From contig NZ_BMCG01000006.1 of the NCBI RefSeq assembly GCF_014635065.1, forward strand, positions 62,001-126,000: 64,000 nucleotides of DNA, read 5' to 3'. The notes below the pieces were generated by a model. The model did no database searches. It had not been told where the DNA came from and was given only the letters and a program-made list of their open reading frames with translations. A program made the translations under genes and the position numbers. This document shows, piece by piece, positions 9,222 to 17,530 of the stretch (position 1 is its first letter; each line of letters begins with the position of its first letter). This DNA is from Oxalicibacterium flavum (GTDB lineage: Bacteria > Pseudomonadota > Gammaproteobacteria > Burkholderiales > Burkholderiaceae_D).

Positions 9222-9780
9222 GTGATTTTCGGATTTGATTTTCTGTGAATTTGTCGTCAAGAAGATTGAGCGCGCTTTCCAGCAGTTTCTCTATCGGTTC
9301 CAGGGTTTCAATTTTCTTTGCAGGTAATTCTGCGTATGGCAGGAAACGGGCTCGTATGACTTCTTCTTCCCGTTCCGGCGAGCGTGCAAATGGGCGCTGC
9401 ATTTGGCGACGGACTGTTTCCGCCACGCAGGTTTCGAAATCCAGGGATGGAAGCAACACCAGCGTGGACGGACCATAGGCGATCTGATCAAGCAGGTCGG
9501 CATAATCCGGATGGACGTTTTTGGGGTAAGTCATGAAACCGGAAGACAGTGCGATGACGGCTGGAGAGGATGCCCCTTTTGTCATTTGCAGATAGTGGAT
9601 CACGTTCTGCCGGGCATAGGCTGGATAGCCGAATGTATTAATGAAGGAGGATATATTGCCTATTCTACGAATGAATTCCTGGTCGAGATCGAAGAAAGGA
9701 AGAGCGAGCCGCTCTGCCAAGGCCCTGCCCAGCGTCGTTTTTCCGGCGGCACCCGGACCAATCAATTGGATCGCATTCAT
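9214..9780 (-). CDS. P-loop kinase, shikimate-kinase-like
   Basis: A 188-residue protein beginning MNAIQLIGPGAAGKTTLGRALAER, with Walker A GPGAAGKT at residues 8-15 and the acidic pair of DLD at 31-33. The run ALPFFDLDQEFIRRIG followed by an arginine in YARQN resembles the N-terminal half of shikimate kinase. The triple glycine that contacts shikimate is replaced by ALSSG (77-81), and the C-terminal half (after about residue 90) is not kinase-typical to my eye. It is therefore likely a phosphotransferase of the same fold acting on another small hydroxylated substrate. It overlaps the upstream acetyltransferase gene by ATGA and the downstream TPR gene by 8 bases. Function in the cluster is not known. 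Confidence 0.72.
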   Translation of the reverse strand: MNAIQLIGPGAAGKTTLGRALAERLALPFFDLDQEFIRRIGNISSFINTFGYPAYARQNVIHYLQMTKGASSPAVIALSSGFMTYPKNVHPDYADLLDQIAYGPSTLVLLPSLDFETCVAETVRRQMQRPFARSPEREEEVIRARFLPYAELPAKKIETLEPIEKLLESALNLLDDKFTENQIRKSHG

Positions 9781-10232
9781 CGCTGATAGTAATTGTCGTA
9801 TTCGTCGCTTTTTACAAGCTTGAATCCATGACGGAGGTAGAAACGATTGGATGCGCTTTCGCGCAATGCGCCTACTGTAACCGGAAGACCGACACCATCG
9901 GCTTCCTTGAAAATGTGCGAAAGGACATGTCGGCCGATACCTTGATTCTGGTAAGCGGGAATAATGTATAAGTGGTCAAGTAAAAGTGTGTGCGGAAGAA
10001 TCCTGGTGACGAAAAAGCCTGTTCTTTGATGTCCTAGGAGGATGAATTTTGTCCTTTGGGGATCAAAATTGCTGGTGAATCGTTCGCGAGCGCGCACCGG
10101 GTCGAATCTTTTAATGCGTTCAAGGCTTTCGCGCATGGCTTCGATCCTGATGGCGACCAGTTCGTCAAGATCCTCTGTCGTTACATCAGTGATCGTGACG
10201 TCGGATCGACTGGAACACGGTTCATTACTCAT
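9777..10232 (-). CDS. GNAT-family N-acetyltransferase (second of two)
   Basis: The product is about 150 residues from the ATG at 10232 (MSNEPCSSRSDV). Another ATG at 10274 would add 14 residues; I prefer 10232 because it overlaps the stop of the preceding gene by 8 bases, the same spacing as at the kinase/TPR junction. The acetyl-CoA-binding motif A is LYIIPAYQNQGIGRHVL (Q-x-x-G-x-G form), followed by FYLRHGFKLV, the terminal beta-strand motif of GNATs. These enzymes transfer acetyl groups to amines of small molecules or proteins; the acceptor is unknown. Its stop overlaps the kinase start as ATGA. Confidence 0.78.
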   Translation of the reverse strand: MSNEPCSSRSDVTITDVTTEDLDELVAIRIEAMRESLERIKRFDPVRARERFTSNFDPQRTKFILLGHQRTGFFVTRILPHTLLLDHLYIIPAYQNQGIGRHVLSHIFKEADGVGLPVTVGALRESASNRFYLRHGFKLVKSDEYDNYYQR

Positions 10233-10701
10233 TTTGGCCGAAATCGACTTGAAACGTAAAGGTCTGGCTTCCATCTTCCTTATCCGTTATCTCTTCTGAA
10301 AATAGTGGCATTACCTTGCGCCAGAATCCGAGCGCAGCGGAGTTGCCTGCAAGGATGGTTAATTTCCATCGACCTTGGAAAAGGGAAAACAGTTGCTGTA
10401 CTGCGGAGCGACCGTATCCTTTTCCGCGCTCTTTTGGAAAGATGTAGAACTCTGCCAACTCGAAAATATGGTGCTCGTCAAGAGCGCGGACTAGTACAAA
10501 GCCGATGACTTTAATACCGTCTTTGATCAGGAACGGATGTCTTTCTTTTTCCTGCCAGTAGAGTGGCAGATAGGGATAAGGCTCACTGGTACCAAGTTCC
10601 CTCAGGTAGGGATGAAGCATCTCGGCGATGATGGTTGAAGCATCGCCCTGAGCACGTTCGACTACACAATTGCCCGATGAGGAAAAGGATGATTGGTTCA
10701 T
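10225..10701 (-). CDS. GNAT-family N-acetyltransferase (first of two)
   Basis: A 158-residue protein with the acetyl-CoA pyrophosphate loop ERGKGYG in FYIFPKERGKGYGRSAV and a later GFWRKVMP segment, together typical of GNATs. The N-terminal region (LHPYLRELGTSEPYPYLPLYW) is aromatic-rich and probably shapes the acceptor pocket. It starts by ATGA overlap with the stop of the carbamoyltransferase gene, so the two are translated together. The second GNAT downstream is clearly a different sequence, so this is not a recent duplication. The acceptor is unknown. Confidence 0.75.
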   Translation of the reverse strand: MNQSSFSSSGNCVVERAQGDASTIIAEMLHPYLRELGTSEPYPYLPLYWQEKERHPFLIKDGIKVIGFVLVRALDEHHIFELAEFYIFPKERGKGYGRSAVQQLFSLFQGRWKLTILAGNSAALGFWRKVMPLFSEEITDKEDGSQTFTFQVDFGQNE

Positions 10702-11516
10702 GCGAGAGGTGAGTAGCTCTTCGAATTCTGGACAAGATAGAGAATCAGTGCTTTTTGCACCGCGAGCAGCATCGTTTTTTGTCGATAGCCACAGAAACCT
10801 AGATAGCCAAGTGGATCGAATGCAAGTTCATTCCCTATCGAAAAAGGTGGTGTCGGAAGGAGTTTCGGATTGCCCATGCTTGCAAGATGGGTCCTATTCA
10901 AGGCTTCCGTTGTTTCATTTCTGTGGGCTGACGATGTATCGGTGATGACGATATCTGCGAAGGTGGGCGTGTGCTCGGTGAATATCCCGGTTCTCGCCGT
11001 TTCATGAAATCTGGCAGCGCAGACATGTGTAAGGGAAATGCCGAGCCTGTCGGCGAGTTCATGCCATGAGCGAAAGACGTTGGTGGGTGGTCCCCATAAG
11101 CAGATTTTTGCGTTCTTCAATGGCTGCAATTGCGTATGGATGTAATAGGCATCGGTCAATACTTCGCACGGATGGCCTTCCTGCGACATGGCATTGATGA
11201 CAGGGCGGCAGGAGGCGGAAGCAAATTCGGCAAGGCGCGCATGGTTCGATTCGCGAATCACATACAGTACATAGAAGGGGTCAAGATATCCTGCCAAGTC
11301 CGATGCGCGTTCACTAGTCTTGAGAAGATTAGGCAATTCAGTGAAATTCAATCCGAGTTCACGGAAAGCCTGGATGAAGGTGGTACGGGTGCGAATGCCA
11401 TTGCCTTCAAAGGACCAGCCGACTGTACCTGTTAGATGTGGTGGTGGAGCATCGACAAGATTGAATACCTTGTACACATCCTCGCTGTCGAGGTCCGAGA
11501 TGCGCAGGAGATTCAT
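10698..11516 (-). CDS. Aspartate/ornithine carbamoyltransferase-family protein, divergent
   Basis: A 272-residue member of the transcarbamoylase fold. Landmarks in order: FEGNGIRTRTTF (36-47), which aligns with the carbamoyl-phosphate loop FE..STRTR..F of ATCase/OTCase but has Gly-Ile in place of Ser-Thr; YVIRESNHARLAEFA with R88; HPCEVLTD (115-122), aligned with HPCQ/HPTQ; and LLPTPPFSIGNELAFD, in the place of the HPLPR/HCLP loop that holds the amine substrate. Carbamoyl-phosphate contacts are thus partly kept while the second-substrate loop is rewritten. It may carbamoylate an unusual amine. It is shorter than ArgF/PyrB (about 305-335 aa). It is the second gene of the low-GC operon, 54 bases after the M24 gene. 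Confidence 0.75.
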   Translation of the reverse strand: MNLLRISDLDSEDVYKVFNLVDAPPPHLTGTVGWSFEGNGIRTRTTFIQAFRELGLNFTELPNLLKTSERASDLAGYLDPFYVLYVIRESNHARLAEFASASCRPVINAMSQEGHPCEVLTDAYYIHTQLQPLKNAKICLWGPPTNVFRSWHELADRLGISLTHVCAARFHETARTGIFTEHTPTFADIVITDTSSAHRNETTEALNRTHLASMGNPKLLPTPPFSIGNELAFDPLGYLGFCGYRQKTMLLAVQKALILYLVQNSKSYSPLA

Positions 11517-11570
11517 GTGAATTAGAGGCGTGATTGATCAGAAGGATATGCAGATTGATCGATGATGGCA

Positions 11571-12365
11571 TCACAACAGCCGCAATTTCCCGTTGTTACC
11601 GAAGTAGTAAATTTCTTCATGCTTGAATCCCCAGGCACCGTTGTATTGTCTGATATGCGGTTCAAAGGTGAAGAATGAAAGCTTGCTCAGCGGAGTATGA
11701 TCCCCAGGCGCTATGTAACTCCTGTCTTCGCGTCGCATGGCGATGCTATGCCCGAGGTTGCCCATGAAATCCAGATTCTCGAATCCGAGACGCTGAATTT
11801 CAGCATTGCCGAAATGGTAGAGCGCATCAACGGTGGTCGTCGGCTCGACGAAGGAACGCATCGCCCAGTGTAAATGGGCCTCAGCCTGGAGGCCGAGTAA
11901 GAACTCTCCGGTTTTTGGTGTTTGCGTCCATTTTCCTTGTTCGATTACGAAGCTTCTTGCACAATCTCCCCATATGCCATCGTGCAATGGGCTGAGATCT
12001 ACCGTGACCAGATTGTGCAGGCCCACGTGTTCGGAAGCCGGAATGTAATCGCGCCCGGAAGCGGACATGCTGCTGCGCGAACCAAGTAGAACGAATGCAG
12101 GGCAGTCGTAGTACCAGGTTTCGATAATTCCTCGTTCCTGGAGTAATCGGATTGCCCGTTCCGAGATGCTATGTTCCGTATCCAGCGGTGTGATCGTCGG
12201 TCCGAGACGCGCCAGTACATCCTTGGCTTTTCCCTGCACCTTTGAATATGCGGCCAAGGCATCCATTAGGAAGCCCCGAATGGCTGGTGTTGTTTTCCAC
12301 GCCGACGGAACGGATCTAGAGCTTGGGGCATTACTGGCTTTACTGGATGTAATCGGATCGATCAT
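11571..12365 (-). CDS. M24 (pita-bread) family metalloenzyme, first gene of the low-GC operon
   Basis: A 264-residue protein with all five metal ligands of the methionine-aminopeptidase/prolidase/creatinase fold: D123 in VDLSP, D134 in GDCARSF, H206 in GHSIAM, E235 in FTFEPHI and E250 in HEEIYYF. It has only the catalytic domain, without the N-terminal domain of prolidase or creatinase, and about 30 poorly ordered residues at the front. The family includes aminopeptidases but also non-peptidases such as creatinase and ectoine hydrolase. Given a carbamoyltransferase and two acetyltransferases downstream, a small-molecule C-N hydrolase is plausible; this is inference. The ATG at 12365 lacks a strong ribosome-binding site. 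Local GC is well below that of the flanking genes. Confidence 0.78.
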   Translation of the reverse strand: MIDPITSSKASNAPSSRSVPSAWKTTPAIRGFLMDALAAYSKVQGKAKDVLARLGPTITPLDTEHSISERAIRLLQERGIIETWYYDCPAFVLLGSRSSMSASGRDYIPASEHVGLHNLVTVDLSPLHDGIWGDCARSFVIEQGKWTQTPKTGEFLLGLQAEAHLHWAMRSFVEPTTTVDALYHFGNAEIQRLGFENLDFMGNLGHSIAMRREDRSYIAPGDHTPLSKLSFFTFEPHIRQYNGAWGFKHEEIYYFGNNGKLRLL

Positions 12366-12704
12366 GGTATTAGCCGCCTAGAATTGTCGTCAACTAAGTA
12401 ATCTTGCTTTCCTTATTCCATTTGTTGCACAAGATGATTGAACACGGGGGAAGAGCGTCAAATTAATGCGTGGATAGGCTAGGACTGCGGTGGGACCGTT
12501 CAAGGTTGCTTTGTTAATCCTCTGCAATCGTTTTGTTTACACTGCACATTCCTCCATTGCGGATGGAAACATCTGTGAAACTTCGCGCATCGTGAGCACC
12601 GTAGTGCCTTCATCTGTTGGCATGTACTTGCACCCAATTTGGATGGACCGCTATGCCTTCTGCTTTGCAAATTCATGGCAAACGATGAACGGACTTCGAA
12701 CAGC
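12366..12704. other. AT-richer intergenic region upstream of the low-GC operon and of the DsbD-like gene
   Basis: No convincing gene. Short open frames exist on both strands, but none has a ribosome-binding site or family-like sequence. The region must contain the minus-strand promoter for the operon starting at 12365 and the plus-strand promoter for the gene at 12705. The composition stays low in GC until about 12700, so the right edge of the atypical segment probably lies here. Confidence 0.6.
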
Positions 12705-14813
12705 ATGAGTCACACTTACCCGACGCTCTTGCGTTTTTTCGCGCACGTGCTGTTTGTCCTGCTGGGCTGGTTGTCGTCAGCCGCGTGCGCTGTGGAAAGC
12801 AACGTTCAGCAAAGCCCGCGCGCGACCGTTTCGTTGATCAGCGAAAGCGCAGTCGTGATGCCTGGGCAGGAGGTACGTCTTGGCTTGCGCCAGAGATTGG
12901 CACCGCATTGGCATACCTACTGGAAGAATCCGGGCGATGCCGGGTCACCACCGCATGTCGATTTCACGTTGCCGCAAGGCGCGACCGTTGGCGAGATCGC
13001 ATGGCCGGGGCCGGACCGTTTCATCATCGGGCCGGTCGCCAGTTACGGTTACGAAAACGAGATCGTCTTTCCCATGACGCTGACCGTGCCGCGCGATCTG
13101 CAGCCAGGCGATCGCCTGGCCATCGAGGCGAAGGCGGATTGGGTCGTCTGCGAAAAGGAATGCATTCCCGAGGAAGGCACCTTTCGGCTCGAACTGCCGG
13201 TAGCCGCGGCAGCGCAGCCGGCTGCGGCCGAAGTGCTGGCCGCCTTCGAGACGGCCGATACGCGCCAGCCGCAGGTCATGCCGTGGCAGGTCTCGTTGTC
13301 GCCGGCCGGTAACGGCGGCTTACAGCTGCGCGTGGACGGCGAGGGGCTGTCGGCGCAGACCGTGCGTTCGGCGCTGTACTTCCCTGAGGACTGGGGCGTC
13401 GTCGATCACGTTGCCGAACAGGAATGGAAGGTCGAGGAGGGCGTACTGACGCTGATGCTGCGGGAAGGGCAGAACGCCGTGCCGACTGCCGCTTCGGCCG
13501 GCTTGCTGGCGGTGACCGATGGCGGCGGTACCAGGCGCTGGTTCGCGCTCGACGTGCAACCTGCTGCCACTGCGGCGGCAGGGAGCGTGCCGGCTGCTCT
13601 GCCGTTGTGGCAGATGGCGCTGTTCGCCTTTCTCGGCGGCCTGATCCTGAACCTGATGCCGTGCGTGTTCCCGGTGCTGGCGATCAAGGCGGCGGCGGTG
13701 GCCGGCATGTCGGGCAGCGACCGCCGCGCGGTGCGCTTGTCCGGCCTGTTCTATACGCTCGGCGTGCTGACGGCCTTCCTTGCGCTGGCCCTGGCGCTGC
13801 TGGCAGTGCGCGCGGGCGGCACGGCGGTCGGATGGGGCTTCCAGTTCCAGTCGCCGCTGTTCGTGACGGCGATGTGCTGGCTGATGCTGGCGATCGGCCT
13901 GAATCTGTCCGGCGTGTTCGAGATCGGCGCGTCGCTGGCAGGCAGGGGACAGCATCTTGCCACGCGCCAGGGCCATGCTGGCAGCTTCTTCACGGGCCTG
14001 CTGGCGGTGGTGGTGGCGACGCCGTGCACGGCGCCGTTCATGGGCGCCGCGATCGGTTCGGCGCTGGCGGCGCCGGCTCTATACAGCCTCGTCGTGTTCA
14101 TCCTGATGGGCCTGGGCCTGGCGCTGCCTTTCCTGCTGCTTGGCCTGTTCCCGGCGCTGGCACAGCGACTGCCACGGCCCGGCGTGTGGATGCTGCGCTT
14201 GCGGCAGGCCATGGCCTTTCCGATGTATGCGACGGCAGCCTGGCTGCTCTGGGTATTGGTGCAGCAGGCCGGCGAGCCGGGTTTGCGCGTGGCGCTGGCG
14301 GGCGCGGTGCTGGTCGGCCTGGTGGCGTGGCTCGCGGGTCTGGGACAGCATGGCGGCTGGCGTGCGTGGTGGCCGCGCGGTCTTGCGCTGGCCGGCCTTG
14401 TCGTCTTGCTCGGTTTGACTCTAGTACTGCCTGCGCAGCAGGCAGAGGTGGCATCGGCCGGCGTGAAGGCTGCCGACGCCGAGCCGTACAGCGCGGAACG
14501 TCTTGCCGCCTTGCGTGCCGAAGGAAAGCCGGTGTTCGTCAACATGACGGCCGCTTGGTGCATCACCTGCCTCGTCAACGAGCGCACCACGCTGTCGTCG
14601 GGCGTCGTGCAGCAGGCAATGAAGGAGCATGGCGTGGTCTATATGAAGGGCGACTGGACCAATCGCGATCCCGCGATTACGGCTTTTCTGCACTCCTTCC
14701 AGCGCGATGGATTGCCGTTCTATGCCTTCTATCCGGCTGGCGCGGAACCGCTGGTGCTGCCGCCGGTATTGACGCAGTCGATCGTGACCGATGCCTTTGC
14801 GCAGCCGCAGTGA
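12705..14813 (+). CDS. dsbD: DsbD-family protein-disulfide reductase (ScsB-like)
   Basis: Inner-membrane protein that carries electrons from cytoplasmic thioredoxin to periplasmic partners. The start is taken at 12705 (MSHTYPTLLRFF), giving 702 residues with a signal peptide ending near SSAACA. The periplasmic N-terminal domain (about 30-280) contains a cysteine pair in VVCEKECIPE. Eight or so membrane helices follow, with the two redox motifs NLMPCVFPVLAIKA and ATPCTAPFMGAA. The C-terminal thioredoxin domain has W618-C619-I-T-C622. The N-terminal domain looks more like ScsB-type than E. coli DsbD-type proteins, so the dsbD symbol is used in the broad sense. The redoxin gene 58 bases downstream is a likely electron acceptor. 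Confidence 0.88.
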   Translation: MSHTYPTLLRFFAHVLFVLLGWLSSAACAVESNVQQSPRATVSLISESAVVMPGQEVRLGLRQRLAPHWHTYWKNPGDAGSPPHVDFTLPQGATVGEIAWPGPDRFIIGPVASYGYENEIVFPMTLTVPRDLQPGDRLAIEAKADWVVCEKECIPEEGTFRLELPVAAAAQPAAAEVLAAFETADTRQPQVMPWQVSLSPAGNGGLQLRVDGEGLSAQTVRSALYFPEDWGVVDHVAEQEWKVEEGVLTLMLREGQNAVPTAASAGLLAVTDGGGTRRWFALDVQPAATAAAGSVPAALPLWQMALFAFLGGLILNLMPCVFPVLAIKAAAVAGMSGSDRRAVRLSGLFYTLGVLTAFLALALALLAVRAGGTAVGWGFQFQSPLFVTAMCWLMLAIGLNLSGVFEIGASLAGRGQHLATRQGHAGSFFTGLLAVVVATPCTAPFMGAAIGSALAAPALYSLVVFILMGLGLALPFLLLGLFPALAQRLPRPGVWMLRLRQAMAFPMYATAAWLLWVLVQQAGEPGLRVALAGAVLVGLVAWLAGLGQHGGWRAWWPRGLALAGLVVLLGLTLVLPAQQAEVASAGVKAADAEPYSAERLAALRAEGKPVFVNMTAAWCITCLVNERTTLSSGVVQQAMKEHGVVYMKGDWTNRDPAITAFLHSFQRDGLPFYAFYPAGAEPLVLPPVLTQSIVTDAFAQPQ

Positions 14814-14871
14814 TGCGCTGCGACGTTGGTTTGTTTGTTTCGTTTTCTTTTACTACGTACAGGAGGATCTC

Positions 14872-15519
14872 ATGAGCAGTTTTTCCGTCGTTTCCCGCCG
14901 CGCGATGCTGCGCACCACCGCGCTGGCTGCCGTTTTGCTTGGCAGCGGCATGGCGTTCACTTCGGCCACGGCTGCACCCGCCGTCGGCCAGCCGGCGCCG
15001 GCCTTCACGGCCGTCGATAGCAAGGGCCAGCAGCACAAGCTCAGCGATTACCAGGGCAAGGTGGTGGTGCTGGAATGGACCAACCACGATTGTCCGTACG
15101 TGAAGAAGCACTACAGTTCGGCCAACATGCAGGGTCTGCAGAAGCAGGCGACCGATGCCGGCGTGGTGTGGCTGAGCGTGATTTCATCGGCACCCGGCGA
15201 GCAGGGGCATGTTGACGGCAAGAAGGCCGACGAGCTGACCGCCAGCCGCAAGGCCGCGCCGAGCACAATCCTGCTCGATCCGCAAGGCACGCTGGGCAAG
15301 GCGTATGACGCACGCACCACGCCGCACATGTACGTGATCGATGCGAAGGGCGTGCTGCGCTATGCCGGCGGCATCGACAGCATCGCCTCGCCGCGCGTGG
15401 AGGATATCCAGAAGGCCGATCCGCTCTTCAAGACCGCGCTGGAATCGGTGCTGAAAGGCGAGAGCGTGGCACAAGCCGTGACGCGGCCGTATGGCTGCAG
15501 CGTCAAGTACGCGTCCTGA
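14872..15519 (+). CDS. Exported redoxin (AhpC/TSA, thioredoxin-like fold)
   Basis: The ATG at 14872 follows a strong AGGAGG. The 215-residue product has an SRRAML twin-arginine-like signal with a hydrophobic stretch, then VGQPAPAFTAVDSKG, typical of peroxiredoxin-like proteins. The active-site region is NHDCPYVKKHY: one cysteine (C74) followed by P-Y-V, so the CxxC of thioredoxin is absent. A second cysteine, C209 in RPYGCSVKY, may be the resolving residue. It is probably periplasmic and reduced by the DsbD-like protein encoded just upstream; the partner is inferred from gene order. A bidirectional terminator follows. Confidence 0.85.
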   Translation: MSSFSVVSRRAMLRTTALAAVLLGSGMAFTSATAAPAVGQPAPAFTAVDSKGQQHKLSDYQGKVVVLEWTNHDCPYVKKHYSSANMQGLQKQATDAGVVWLSVISSAPGEQGHVDGKKADELTASRKAAPSTILLDPQGTLGKAYDARTTPHMYVIDAKGVLRYAGGIDSIASPRVEDIQKADPLFKTALESVLKGESVAQAVTRPYGCSVKYAS

Positions 15520-15541
15520 ACGTTTGTCGCCGCCACAATAA

Positions 15542-15572
15542 AAAAGCCGCTGATTGTCAGCGGCTTTTTTTA
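15542..15572. terminator. Bidirectional intrinsic terminator between the redoxin gene and leuA
   Basis: A GCCGCTG/CAGCGGC stem with a 5-base loop is flanked by an A run on the left and a T run on the right. It can end transcription from both convergent genes. Confidence 0.92.
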
Positions 15573-15585
15573 TTGCAGGTACGGA

Positions 15586-17250
15586 TCACGCAGCTTTCAC
15601 ATTCAAGGCACTGTCGCGGTTGACCGCGCTCAGCACGGCGCGGAACGAGGCCGTCATGATGTTGCTGTCGATGCCGACGCCGAAGCGGGTCGGGCCGCCG
15701 TTGACGCGCAGCTCGATGTAGCTGGCGGCGTTGGCGTCGGCGCCCGAGCCGATCGCGTGCTCGTGGAAGTCCATCAGCTTGATGTCGAGACCGAGCGCAT
15801 CGACGAAGGCATCGATCGGGCCGTTGCCCTTGCCGCTCACCGTCAGCGGTTTGCCGTCCTTCTGCAGTTCGACCTTGATGGTGATCTCGCCGCTGTTGTC
15901 TTCCATGTGATGGCTGACGTAGCGATAGGGCGTGACGGCATCGACGTATTCGCTCTTGAAGATGCCGTGGATGTCGCCGGCCACCACTTCACGGCCGGTC
16001 TCGTCGGTCACGCGCTGCACCACGCGGCTGAATTCGATCTGCAGGCGGCGCGGCAGCACAAGGCCGAATTCCTGTTCGAGCAGGTAGGCCATGCCGCCCT
16101 TGCCGGACTGGCTGTTGACGCGGATGACGGCGTCGTAGCTGCGGCCGAGGTCGGCCGGATCGACCGGCAGATACGGCACTTCCCAGATCTCGTCCTTCTT
16201 CTGCTTGGCGAAGCCCTTCTTGATCGCGTCCTGGTGCGAACCGGAGAAGGCGGTGAAGACGAGGTCGCCCGCATACGGATGGCGCGGATGCACGGGAATC
16301 TGGTTGCATTCCTCGACGGTCTGGCGGATCGCGTCGATGTCGGAGAAGTCCAGGCCCGGATCGATGCCCTGCGAGTACAGGTTCAATGCGAGCGTGACCA
16401 GATCGACGTTGCCGGTGCGTTCGCCGTTGCCGAACAGGCAGCCTTCGACGCGGTCGGCGCCGGCCATCACGCCGAGTTCGGCGGCGGCGACGGCGCAGCC
16501 GCGGTCATTGTGCGGGTGCAGGCTGATGATGATGGAGTCGCGGCGCGCGAGGTTGCGGTGCATCCATTCGACCTGGTCGGCATAGACGTTGGGCGTGCTG
16601 ACCTCGACCGTGCCCGGCAGGTTGACGATCATCTTGCGCTCCGGCGTCGGGCCCCAGGCTTCGGAGACGGCGTCAACGACTTCCTTGGCGAAGTCCAGTT
16701 CGGTCATGCTGAAGGCTTCCGGCGAATACTGATAGACCCATTCGGTCTCGGGGCGCGCGTCGGTCAGTTCCTTGATCAGCTTGGTGCCCTTGACGGCCAG
16801 TTCCTTCACTTCTTCCTTGGTCATGTTGAACATGATCTTGCGGAACGAGGGAGCGGTCGCGTTGTACATGTGCACGATGGCGCGGCGAGCACCGGTGACG
16901 GAATCCACGGTGCGGCGGATCAGGTCTTCGCGCGCCTGCGTCAGCACTTCGACAGTGACGTCGTCGGGGATGCGCTTTTCTTCGATCAGCTTGCGGCAGA
17001 AGTCGAAGTCGGTCTGCGAGGCGGACGGGAAGGCGACTTCGATTTCCTTGACGCCGATGTTGACCAGCATCTCGAAGAAGCGCAGCTTCTTGGCCGAATC
17101 CATCGGGTCGATCAGCGCCTGGTTGCCGTCGCGCAGGTCGGTGCTCATCCAGATCGGCGGCGTCGTGATGGTCTTGTTGGGCCAGGTGCGGTCGGTCAGG
17201 CGAACCGGTTCGAAGGCGCGGTACTTGGAGGACGGGTTCTTCAACATCAT
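15586..17250 (-). CDS. leuA: 2-isopropylmalate synthase (long, LeuA2 type)
   Basis: First committed enzyme of leucine synthesis, condensing acetyl-CoA with 2-oxoisovalerate. The 554-residue protein has the catalytic TIM barrel from about residue 30 ([11 protein letters not shown], with the metal-binding aspartate), HPHNDRG with metal-binding histidine, and FGNGERTGN. The C-terminal regulatory domain ends in the leucine-binding region. The length matches the Mycobacterium-type LeuA (LeuA2) rather than the E. coli LeuA. The ATG at 17250 has AAGGAAGAA upstream. It is preceded by about 350 bases of untranslated leader containing a leucine-rich leader peptide and hairpin (17506-17603), so expression is probably attenuated by leucine supply. 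Confidence 0.96.
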   Translation of the reverse strand: MMLKNPSSKYRAFEPVRLTDRTWPNKTITTPPIWMSTDLRDGNQALIDPMDSAKKLRFFEMLVNIGVKEIEVAFPSASQTDFDFCRKLIEEKRIPDDVTVEVLTQAREDLIRRTVDSVTGARRAIVHMYNATAPSFRKIMFNMTKEEVKELAVKGTKLIKELTDARPETEWVYQYSPEAFSMTELDFAKEVVDAVSEAWGPTPERKMIVNLPGTVEVSTPNVYADQVEWMHRNLARRDSIIISLHPHNDRGCAVAAAELGVMAGADRVEGCLFGNGERTGNVDLVTLALNLYSQGIDPGLDFSDIDAIRQTVEECNQIPVHPRHPYAGDLVFTAFSGSHQDAIKKGFAKQKKDEIWEVPYLPVDPADLGRSYDAVIRVNSQSGKGGMAYLLEQEFGLVLPRRLQIEFSRVVQRVTDETGREVVAGDIHGIFKSEYVDAVTPYRYVSHHMEDNSGEITIKVELQKDGKPLTVSGKGNGPIDAFVDALGLDIKLMDFHEHAIGSGADANAASYIELRVNGGPTRFGVGIDSNIMTASFRAVLSAVNRDSALNVKAA

Positions 17251-17505
17251 GATGTTCTTCCTTGCTGAGTGTTCTTGTTTGCTGTTCGGTAATCGGGCTG
17301 TGGCGGAGGGCTACCCGGCTGCCACGGGGCGCATGGCCGGGTAACCGATCGGTAGGCATAGCAGGTTCCAGGCGCGCGACATGACGGCGGCGATGGCGCT
17401 GGCAATCAACGTGACAGGAAGGGCCTGGATATGCATGTTTTTCGGGTACAGCCTGATTGGGGGAAACGACACCGGCAAAGGGAGCACCGGCAGGGCACGA
17501 CAGAA

Positions 17506-17530
17506 CGCTACGATCAGATTAGTCGTAGCG
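17506..17530 (-). promoter_or_regulatory. Leader hairpin overlapping the end of the leucine leader peptide
   Basis: The arms CGCTACGA and TCGTAGCG (17523-17530 and 17506-17513) form a perfect 8-bp stem with a 9-base loop. The 5' arm covers the last leucine codons of the leader ORF and the loop includes its stop codon. A ribosome stalled on the upstream CTA codons would leave the stem free, whereas one reaching the stop would melt it. No T-rich intrinsic terminator was found downstream, so the control may act through Rho or translation. Confidence 0.65.

Noticed and set aside
12490-12708. Short open frames on both strands between the low-GC operon and the DsbD-like gene
   Set aside because: No ribosome-binding sites, overlapping each other, with no protein-like pattern.
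17313-17342. Intrinsic terminator in the leuA leader
   Set aside because: The 7-bp inverted repeat has a long loop and no U tract in the direction of transcription.
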